Below are positions 34,932-42,388 of a stretch of 64,000 nt of DNA, piece after piece. The stretch is from NCBI GenBank assembly GCA_052379645.1, contig JBQSYU010000002.1; one strand, written 5' to 3'. Numbering within the stretch: the first letter of the stretch is position 1; every line of letters begins with the position of its first letter. Source of the DNA: Arthrobacter_H sp030452125 (GTDB lineage Bacteria; Actinomycetota; Actinomycetes; Actinomycetales; Micrococcaceae). The position numbers and the translations under genes are program-made. The notes under the pieces were generated by a model. It worked only from the letters and a program-made list of their open reading frames with translations. It was not told where the DNA came from and did no database searches.

Positions 34932-35002
34932 CGCCATGGCTCCGGGCCCCGGCCCGGCCCACCGGCCACCGCTGAACACCATCGACGAAAGAACACAATA
35001 CC

Positions 35003-36817
35003 TTGGCACATCTGCTCGGCGCGGAGAACGTCTCCGTCGCCTTCGCCACCCGCACCATCCTCGACGAGGTCACCCTCGGCCTGGAACAAGGCGACCGCAT
35101 CGGCATGGTCGGTCGCAATGGTGACGGTAAATCAACGCTCATGCGCCTGCTGGCCCGCCGTCAGGACCCCGATTCCGGGCGGGTGACCCAGCGCAGCGAC
35201 GTCCAGGTCGGATACCTCGACCAGCAGGACGTACTGGATGGGGACCTCGAAGTCGGTCAGGCCATCGTCGGGGACGCCGCCGCCCACGAATGGGCCTCGA
35301 ACCCGAAGATCCGCGAAATCATGGGCGGTCTGGTCGGGGAAGTCGACTGGAATGCACGGGTCTCGGACCTTTCCGGTGGACAGCGCCGTCGGGTCGCGCT
35401 GGCGAAACTGCTGATCGGCGACGACGACGTCATCATGCTCGACGAACCCACCAACCACCTCGACGTCGAAGGTGTCGCCTGGTTGGCCGACCATCTCAAA
35501 CGTCGCTGGCGGGCCAATCAGGGGGCACTGCTGGTGATCACCCACGACCGTTGGTTCCTCGACGAGATCAGTACCCGCACCTGGGAGGTGCACGACGGGA
35601 TCGTGGAGGCGTTCGACGGCGGCTATGCCGCCTATGTGCTCGCCCGGGCCGAACGTGATCGCTCCGAAGCGGTGAGTGAAGGAAAGCGCCAGCAACTGGT
35701 CAAGAAGGAACTGGCCTGGTTGCGCCGGGGTGCCCCGGCACGTACGGCGAAGCCGAAGTTCAGGATCGACGCGGCCAACGCGATCATCGCCGACGTCCCG
35801 CAAGCGCGCGACACGGTGGCCTTGTCGAAGATGGCCACCGCCCGCCTGGGCAAGGACGTGCTGGATCTGGAACATGTCTCCCTGACGTACGACGGCGGTG
35901 CGCCGCTGTTCAAGAACATCACCCTGCGGTTGGCGCCCGGGGAACGGCTGGGGATCGTCGGGGTCAACGGTTCGGGCAAATCAACGTTGCTGCGTCTGCT
36001 CAACGGCGAGGTCGAACCCACCGAAGGCCGCATCAAACGCGGCAAGACCGTCCAGACGGCGGTGCTCACCCAGGAGGTCACCGAACTCGATGAGCTCTCG
36101 AATCGACGCGTCATCGAGGTCATCCAGGAGGAGAAGAATGTCTTCAGCATCGGAGGCAAGGAGGTCTCGGCCGGACAGCTGATCGAGCAGCTCGGATTCT
36201 CCCAGGAGAAACAGTGGACCCCGGTCCGTGACCTCTCCGGTGGTGAACGGCGACGGCTGCAGTTGCTGAGGCTGCTGGTCGGCGAACCCAATGTGCTGAT
36301 GCTCGACGAGCCCACCAACGACCTGGACACCGATACCCTCGCCGCCGTCGAGGACCTGCTCGATTCCTGGCCGGGGACCCTCGTGGTGGTCAGCCACGAC
36401 CGCTACCTGCTGGAACGGGTCACCGACCACCAGATCGCGCTGCTGGGTGACGGCCAGATCCGCGATCTGCCCGGCGGCGTCGAACAATACCTGCAACTGC
36501 GTTCCGGATCCGGGGCCGGTGGGCCCACCAGCGGGCCGGCGGCGTCGGGGGCCGGGGGAAACGGCGCGGCCGGGTCCGGCGGGGAGACCAGCGAGGCCGG
36601 GAAGCGCGAGGCCCGCAAGGAAATCAACCGGATCGACAAGAAGCTGGCCAAGCTTGCGGCCCGGGAGGAACGTCTCCATGCCAAGATGGCCACGGCCTCC
36701 GAAGGCATGGACATCGATGGTCTTTCGGCCTTGAACGCCGAGCTCAAGGAACTGCAGTCCGAGCATGAGGCGCTTGAGGAAGCCTGGCTGGAAGCGGCCG
36801 AAGCTTCCGGACAGTAG
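35003..36817 (+). CDS. ABC-F family ATPase, Uup type
   Basis: Ribosome-associated ATPase without transmembrane parts. 604 residues: first ABC domain with Walker A GRNGDGKS (37-44), LSGGQ (123-127) and DEPTNHLD (147-154); second ABC domain with GVNGSGKS (320-327), LSGGERRR and DEPTNDLD. The linker contains the Uup-like KKELAWLRRGAPART, and the C-terminal 90 residues, after a Gly/Ser-rich spacer, form a Lys/Glu-rich coiled coil, again as in Uup. The start is TTG 35003. Resistance-type ABC-F proteins differ in linker, so a housekeeping translation role is more likely. Confidence 0.93.
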   Translation: MAHLLGAENVSVAFATRTILDEVTLGLEQGDRIGMVGRNGDGKSTLMRLLARRQDPDSGRVTQRSDVQVGYLDQQDVLDGDLEVGQAIVGDAAAHEWASNPKIREIMGGLVGEVDWNARVSDLSGGQRRRVALAKLLIGDDDVIMLDEPTNHLDVEGVAWLADHLKRRWRANQGALLVITHDRWFLDEISTRTWEVHDGIVEAFDGGYAAYVLARAERDRSEAVSEGKRQQLVKKELAWLRRGAPARTAKPKFRIDAANAIIADVPQARDTVALSKMATARLGKDVLDLEHVSLTYDGGAPLFKNITLRLAPGERLGIVGVNGSGKSTLLRLLNGEVEPTEGRIKRGKTVQTAVLTQEVTELDELSNRRVIEVIQEEKNVFSIGGKEVSAGQLIEQLGFSQEKQWTPVRDLSGGERRRLQLLRLLVGEPNVLMLDEPTNDLDTDTLAAVEDLLDSWPGTLVVVSHDRYLLERVTDHQIALLGDGQIRDLPGGVEQYLQLRSGSGAGGPTSGPAASGAGGNGAAGSGGETSEAGKREARKEINRIDKKLAKLAAREERLHAKMATASEGMDIDGLSALNAELKELQSEHEALEEAWLEAAEASGQ

Positions 36818-36869
36818 CTACGCCGGTTTATGGCAGAATAGTTAACCGTGTTCCCCCTGCGGGACATGA

Positions 36870-36941
36870 TCCGCCCTGGTGTAATGGCAGCACCCCAGCC
36901 TTTGGAGCTGTGGAGTATAGGTTCGAATCCTATGGGCGGAA
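36870..36941 (+). tRNA. tRNA-Gln (anticodon TTG)
   Basis: 72 nt including the discriminator base; the acceptor arms TCCGCCC and GGGCGGA pair perfectly. The anticodon stem CCAGC/GCTGT-side closes the loop CTTTGGA with TTG at 36902-36904, and the T-arm contains GGTTCGAATCC. CCA is not encoded. It marks the left edge of the accessory segment; glmU, its usual neighbour in Micrococcaceae as I recall it, is 12.6 kb away. Confidence 0.96.
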
Positions 36942-37008
36942 CTTGTGGAAGCGCCGGGTGAATCCCGCCTCCGCCGCCTTGACGTCCCCCGGGGGTTTCC
37001 CCGAGGGC

Positions 37009-37014
37009 TAGGAT
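37009..37014 (+). promoter_or_regulatory. -10 box of the first LuxR regulator (leaderless)
   Basis: TAGGAT, seven bases before ATG 37022, 67 bp after the tRNA. The intervening sequence includes the palindrome CCCCCGGGGG. Confidence 0.5.
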
Positions 37015-37021
37015 GATTTCG

Positions 37022-39517
37022 ATGGTCGGCCCTGCCCGTCGGCCGTCGAATGCTGTCGGGGGAAGGCGGACGGAAGTGCATACACAGTGGCACACTCTGG
37101 GGCCGAACGGGCACTCTTGGTGGCTGGACTCCGATACGCTGTGGATCACCGACGTGGCACATAGGGCCTCCACGGGAAACGGTGTGCTTCTCTATGGCGA
37201 ACCCGGTGCCGGGCAGGACGAGGTGGCCAGACAGGTCGTCCAACGGTTGGGTGCCAGCAACGGACGGCTGGACCTGTCGTGCCCGCCTGACGCCGAAACC
37301 AGCAAGCAGTTGGAGCGGTTCGTCAACGAACCGCCAGCACCGGGTCTGGTTCTGTTCATTTCGGACCTCTCGACCTTTGACGGTCCCGATGTCGAACGCG
37401 TCTCCCGTCTGGTCATGCGCCACGGGGCGGTCGTCGTGGCTACCAGTGCTGACCCGCAAGGCGACCCGGAAGCTCCATTATCCCGGTATTTACGGCTGGA
37501 TCGTGCCCGGGTCCTTGACCTGTCGCTCGTCCATGCCACGGAGTATCTCCAGAGTGGCCTCGGTGGACCGCTGAGTAACCCCTCTACCTATGCCATCTGG
37601 AATAGTGGCGCCGGAAATCGATCCATGATGCGCATGATTGCCGCTGACTGGATCGAAATGGGGTACTTGGTCCAGGAGGAGGGCATCTGGGTCATTCGCA
37701 GTACGGAATTCCCTGCCGGTCCACGGCTAGTGAGGCACTGGAAGCAGCGGCTGGCTGCATTCAACCTCGAAGTTCGACAGGTCTTCGAGCTCTTGGCTTT
37801 GGCCCACGATCTCCCGCTGAACGTCGTGCTGGATCTCGGCGGCAGTGCTGTGGATACTGTTCACGAACTGGGATACCTGAATCTGAGTAATTCCGCCGGA
37901 CGCGATGCGAGTCTTCAGGGAGCCGTCAACTCCGCTGCCATTGCCAACCAGGTTCCGCCGGGGCGCAGCCGAGAGTTGTTGGATCGCGTCACCGATTACG
38001 TTGACGGGCAGGGAATCATGCGGCCAGTGGGGCTCATCCCCTGGCGACTGCGGTGTGGACTGCCGGTGCACCCGGCACGGTTCGTTGAGGGAGCGGAACA
38101 TCGGCTGCATACCTTCACTCCTACGCAGGCCTTCGACCTCTTGAAGATGAGCGGACCGGATGAAGTGTCAGCACGTGCGGCTGGGGTACGCATCGGGGCG
38201 CTTCTTGCTGCCGGATATTTCATTGACAGCGGGTCGTTGGCAGGACTTCTTGGAAACGGGAGCTCGACAGGTTCACAGGGGGACGCACTGCGGTCTATCT
38301 CACCAGAAACAGCGACGGCCATGCAACTGATCAGAGCGACGTGGGATGGTGACTTCCGGCGGCTACTGGACTATGACGGTCAGCCGAATTTACCGGAGCG
38401 CGTCATGTGGCTGTGGCAGCAATTGACCCAAGAGGCACAGGTGATCACCGGCCACGTAGCAGATGGCCTGCAAGCACATCGGGAGCTCCTGCGATTGCTG
38501 GAACAGACGGAGAGCACGCCGTTCCTCGTACAACGTTGTCGGCTGGCTCTCTTTGACCTGGAATTGGCGACAGGCGAATGGGGCCGAGCGATCGGCACAC
38601 TGGCGCGCGGGCGGGGCTCGGCCGATGCTTTCGCGGGACAAGAGGGCCGGGGCTCTCTCTATACTTCCATCGCCGAGGCAATGGACGGGAGCTTTGAAAC
38701 TTGTCTGGAACATCTGGAACGTGAAATTCCACAGCTCAAGGCCCTGGGGCGCTTCGACATCCTTCCACTGGCGCAATCGGTCCGGGCCTTTGCCTATGCC
38801 AAGACCGGAAACCGGCTCGAGGCCTTGACTGCACTGGCTGCCATAGATCAACCTCCTGTCGAGAGTGCAGGTGGCCTTTGGCGGATCCGCTGGACCGCAG
38901 GATTCTTCCGGGCCCATGCTATGGCACTGATAGGAAGGGTCGACGAAGCCGTTGACTGTTTGATGGCCTTCGCGACCAAGGACCGGAATTTGGGCAATAC
39001 CACCCAGGAATTGATGTCTCTTTCTGCCGCTCTTCATTGGGGACACGAATCTGCCTTGGGGCTCCTGGAAGAAGCTGCGGCACGGGCCGATGGCCGCTTT
39101 GCCGAAGCCTGTACCTGGACTGTACGTGGCTTGCGCACCGCTGACCCGCGGGAACTCGAGTATGGCGCCTTGCTCCTCAGCTCACTGGGCCAGTATCTGT
39201 TTGCAGACTTCGCACAGCAAGAGCTTGAACGCCTGAACGGCCCCGTGCTGAAATCCGATGCAGCTCAACCGGGGGCGGTACGGGGTGACGTACAGCAGCA
39301 ACCTGTCCGTGATCTGGCTGACGAAGCCGCCTGGGCGAGCCTGACGCCACGCCAGCGGGCCATCGTCGACTACGTGCTCGTTGACGAGAGCAATGGAGAG
39401 ATTGCGCGTAAATTGGGGCTGTCCGTACGCACCATCGAGAGCCATCTGTATCAGGCCTACGCGAAGCTGAACGTGTCCAATCGTGATGAGCTACGTGGAC
39501 TGTTCAGCGACGTGTGA
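37022..39517 (+). CDS. Giant LuxR-type regulator 1, degenerate P-loop
   Basis: 831 residues. C-terminal LuxR HTH at 772-831 (LTPRQRAIVDYV, then LSVRTIESHLYQAYAKLNVS), placing it among LAL/STAND-like regulators: an N-terminal NTPase-like domain, a long helical, TPR-like middle and the DNA-binding end. The N-terminal site reads GEPGAGQD at 59-66, with Gln65 where the Walker A lysine should be and Asp66 at the Ser/Thr position. A Walker-B-like LVLFISDLSTFD follows. ATP binding is therefore doubtful. ATG 37022 is chosen for the leaderless -10 at 37009. First of three related regulators; the ligand is unknown. Base composition appears less GC-rich than in the core genes. Confidence 0.85.
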   Translation: MVGPARRPSNAVGGRRTEVHTQWHTLGPNGHSWWLDSDTLWITDVAHRASTGNGVLLYGEPGAGQDEVARQVVQRLGASNGRLDLSCPPDAETSKQLERFVNEPPAPGLVLFISDLSTFDGPDVERVSRLVMRHGAVVVATSADPQGDPEAPLSRYLRLDRARVLDLSLVHATEYLQSGLGGPLSNPSTYAIWNSGAGNRSMMRMIAADWIEMGYLVQEEGIWVIRSTEFPAGPRLVRHWKQRLAAFNLEVRQVFELLALAHDLPLNVVLDLGGSAVDTVHELGYLNLSNSAGRDASLQGAVNSAAIANQVPPGRSRELLDRVTDYVDGQGIMRPVGLIPWRLRCGLPVHPARFVEGAEHRLHTFTPTQAFDLLKMSGPDEVSARAAGVRIGALLAAGYFIDSGSLAGLLGNGSSTGSQGDALRSISPETATAMQLIRATWDGDFRRLLDYDGQPNLPERVMWLWQQLTQEAQVITGHVADGLQAHRELLRLLEQTESTPFLVQRCRLALFDLELATGEWGRAIGTLARGRGSADAFAGQEGRGSLYTSIAEAMDGSFETCLEHLEREIPQLKALGRFDILPLAQSVRAFAYAKTGNRLEALTALAAIDQPPVESAGGLWRIRWTAGFFRAHAMALIGRVDEAVDCLMAFATKDRNLGNTTQELMSLSAALHWGHESALGLLEEAAARADGRFAEACTWTVRGLRTADPRELEYGALLLSSLGQYLFADFAQQELERLNGPVLKSDAAQPGAVRGDVQQQPVRDLADEAAWASLTPRQRAIVDYVLVDESNGEIARKLGLSVRTIESHLYQAYAKLNVSNRDELRGLFSDV

Positions 39518-39647
39518 GCTTGTTCTCGCAATGTGACCTGAAGCACTTAAGTAAAAATACGTAAAAGCGAGTGATGGAATCGCCGATCTACTGGTGTTTC
39601 ATGTGCCGTCGCAACTTAGGGTGATTATTAGGAGGACGGGGTACCTT

Positions 39648-39674
39648 ATGCCTCGGACCCCTGAAAGTGGCTAA
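39648..39674 (+). CDS. Possible 8-codon leader peptide ahead of regulator 2
   Basis: AGGAGG at 39630-39635 precedes ATG 39648, which opens a short frame reading MPRTPESG and stopping 20 bp before the second regulator's GTG. The spacing from AGGAGG to ATG is 12 bp, longer than ideal. It may be a translated leader or chance; no conserved sequence is known to me. Confidence 0.2.
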   Translation: MPRTPESG

Positions 39675-39694
39675 CCTGGGGGACGGTAGGGGAC

Positions 39695-42388
39695 GTGCAG
39701 TTTTCATCTAGAACAACAAATCATCATTCGAGCATCGGCGGAAACAGCGCAACGACAGGGGCAGCGGCTTCATCGGGGCCACCTCCATCAACCGTGTTGG
39801 GTGAGCTCATGGTCGGCACCAGTGCCGGAGCAGTACTCATCGGTGCGGCGGGCAGCGGACGGCGAGCCGCATTCGATGAGGCCCTTGAAGGCCTCCAACA
39901 GGCGCCGCCGGTTATCCATCTGGCAGGCAGCAAATATGCTGCCCGCATGAGGCATGGTGTCCTTTCCTTCATGCTGGCCCAGGTGGAGGAGGGCATGCTG
40001 GGTACCCGGCATGAGCTGGTGCACGCATTGGCAGAGCTACTTGGTAGCGAGGGACGACGCACGGTGGTGACGCTGGGAAGCCCCGATCTTATCGATGCCG
40101 ATTCGGCGGCTGTCCTTGCTCAGCTGGCGGCCATGAACAAGATCTGTCTGGTGGTTGCCTGCGAACGCCTTGGACAACTCCCGGCCGACATCCTTGCGCT
40201 CCACCGTTCAGGCCGACTGGCCCTAGTGGCAATTCCCAAAATGGATGTCAAACAAACCAGGCTTTACCTGGAAAAGGAGCTCGGCGGGCCGGTTTCGATG
40301 TTCGCCACCGCAGCACTGTGGCACCTGACCCAGAGTAACCGCGACCTGCTGCACCAGCTGGTCCGCGAACTGGTCGCCAATGAAAAACTTGTGCGGCAGG
40401 GAGGATACTGGGTCTTCGTCCCGGGGGCCCTGAATGTCGGACCCGCCATGAGAGCCCACGTTTCACGTGCCCTGACGGGTCTTGAACCCAGACAACGCGA
40501 ACTGCTGGGTTTGTTGGCTTGTGGGGGACCCGTTGATATGGATCGCCTGTACCGCGCGGGCATGGCGGATTCGATCGGTGTCTTGCGGACGCGGGATCTG
40601 ATCCAGGTCGGTGAGAAACCAAAGGGCGAAGTGCGGATCAAGATACCACTGGTGGCCCATTTGCTCCGTGATCGAGTCCAAGAGGATCAACAGGAGAATG
40701 TTGAATCGATGCTGAGCCAGCTGCACGCGGACTCCCAGGCGGCCACGGTCGTGACTGAAGTGAATGCGATGTTGGAGTTGGGAAACTTCGAGGCATCGGT
40801 GGCCGTCATCGAAGAGTTTGCTGCCCATGGAGGGTATGCCGCAGAGTCCTGGGTGAGGGACCCCCTACGCCAGATGTCGATCCTTAAGGCAGAAGTAGAA
40901 GCCTTGATACTCCTCGGCCGCAACGGGCGGGCCGGCTCCACGATTTCCCGGGCAAGCGAGGCGATCTCCACGGCTGTAGCGGGGGTGACCGACGATACCC
41001 GCCTGTTGGAGGCGCGTCAGATGGTGAGGATCATGCGGGCGCGCATGGCACTCGTGGATGGAAGGCCAGCTGCGGTCGAGGAGTTGCTTCACACCGAGCC
41101 CGCTCCGCAAGTCGCCCTCCCGGAGTCCAATCGTGATTCGAAGCCCGTCGTCGAGGACAGCAGTTCCGCCGGGGGACCATCAACAACATTGTGGGCTTCG
41201 GAAGCCCTCCACCTGAGGGCCATGGCTGTTCAGGCGGAGGCTTGGGCGGTGTCCACGCAACCCGAGGCTGCCTTGCGTGTCGTGAATCATATCCGATCGG
41301 ATATCGAAGGTCTCAGGAACACGGGCGTGCTTGACCAAGTCATGTCTGCAACTGATTGCTCAGATATTGAAACCTCCATGTTGCGGGTCGAATTGTTGGC
41401 TGGTAGGTGGCGGGAATGTGCGCATACGGCCCGACGGCTGGCAGAGGGGGAATACGAGAACCCGCGGGCGATCGCTTTAGGGGAAACCGTTCTGGGGATC
41501 CTTGCAAGCCTCTCGGGAGGATCAGACATGGCGCTGGGATCGCTGTGGCCAACTTTCCACCAGTTGTCGGCAATCACCGAGTCGGGACAGCAGACGGTGG
41601 TTGAGGCGGCGGTGGCGTTCTGTCTGGCGGACCAGGAACGAGGTTCCGAAGCACTCGAGCTGCTATCGAGAACCCAAACGGTTCTTGAGCGAACCTCCCC
41701 GATGAACTTCTTCACCTGGGCATCGGAGGTGATGGCTTCCATGACCGTTGCGATTCTCGACACCCCGGAAAGCGCAGCTTCACGGTTGGACGTCATGGCT
41801 GGAAGGGCCCTCCGGGGTGGTAGCCGAGTGCTCGAAATGAACTCACTGGCGATGGCTTTGCGGATGGGCCGTGCCGACGCCGCCCCACGCCTCGTCGCCA
41901 TGGACACCCAGGGCCAAGGACCGGTGTCCGACTGCTTTGTGAAGCTGGCTCGAAGCGTTTTGACCTCTGACACGGGGATGCTTGCACAAGCCTTGGAAGA
42001 GCTCATCGGCTACGGACAGACGATTTATGCGGTTGAGTACAACAATTCGCTGCTGGCCATGCTCGGGCATAAGGAACGACGGCGAATCGGGGCCGCCGTG
42101 GCGCGGGCGAACCACACAGAAGAGTCCGAGTCTGGGGGGGAAGGGGAACTTGCACACCGGGACAGGGAAGAGCCTGTGTGGATGCGTGAGCTCACCAAGC
42201 GTGAAGCACAAATTGCCAGGAGAGTCATCGTGGGGATGTCCAATGCGGCTATTGCCCGCTTGAGTGGAGTTTCCGTACGAACCGTTGAGGGGCATCTGTA
42301 TCAGGTCTATTCCAAACTCCAGGTTCGTAACAGGCAGGAACTCGCCGATCTGGATGGGGCCGATCGGATCGTGGTGCCCACGCAATGA
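39695..42388 (+). CDS. Giant LuxR-type regulator 2, degenerate P-loop
   Basis: 897 residues with the same plan as its neighbours: NTPase-like N-terminus, long helical middle and LuxR HTH at 833-897 (LTKREAQIARRV, VSVRTVEGHLYQVYSKLQVR). Its P-loop reads GAAGSGRR at 50-57: Arg56 replaces the catalytic lysine and Arg57 the Ser/Thr. The first 35 residues are a Ser/Thr/Gly-rich tail. Start GTG 39695 has AGGGG only two bases upstream, so initiation is uncertain. Upstream (39540-39570) is a strikingly AT-rich stretch with two GTAAAA repeats. Its stop overlaps the third regulator's ATG by four bases. Confidence 0.83.
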   Translation: MQFSSRTTNHHSSIGGNSATTGAAASSGPPPSTVLGELMVGTSAGAVLIGAAGSGRRAAFDEALEGLQQAPPVIHLAGSKYAARMRHGVLSFMLAQVEEGMLGTRHELVHALAELLGSEGRRTVVTLGSPDLIDADSAAVLAQLAAMNKICLVVACERLGQLPADILALHRSGRLALVAIPKMDVKQTRLYLEKELGGPVSMFATAALWHLTQSNRDLLHQLVRELVANEKLVRQGGYWVFVPGALNVGPAMRAHVSRALTGLEPRQRELLGLLACGGPVDMDRLYRAGMADSIGVLRTRDLIQVGEKPKGEVRIKIPLVAHLLRDRVQEDQQENVESMLSQLHADSQAATVVTEVNAMLELGNFEASVAVIEEFAAHGGYAAESWVRDPLRQMSILKAEVEALILLGRNGRAGSTISRASEAISTAVAGVTDDTRLLEARQMVRIMRARMALVDGRPAAVEELLHTEPAPQVALPESNRDSKPVVEDSSSAGGPSTTLWASEALHLRAMAVQAEAWAVSTQPEAALRVVNHIRSDIEGLRNTGVLDQVMSATDCSDIETSMLRVELLAGRWRECAHTARRLAEGEYENPRAIALGETVLGILASLSGGSDMALGSLWPTFHQLSAITESGQQTVVEAAVAFCLADQERGSEALELLSRTQTVLERTSPMNFFTWASEVMASMTVAILDTPESAASRLDVMAGRALRGGSRVLEMNSLAMALRMGRADAAPRLVAMDTQGQGPVSDCFVKLARSVLTSDTGMLAQALEELIGYGQTIYAVEYNNSLLAMLGHKERRRIGAAVARANHTEESESGGEGELAHRDREEPVWMRELTKREAQIARRVIVGMSNAAIARLSGVSVRTVEGHLYQVYSKLQVRNRQELADLDGADRIVVPTQ

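Noticed and set aside
35003..36817. Antibiotic-resistance ABC-F protein
   Set aside because: The linker and C-terminal coiled coil match the housekeeping Uup type, and no resistance context is nearby.
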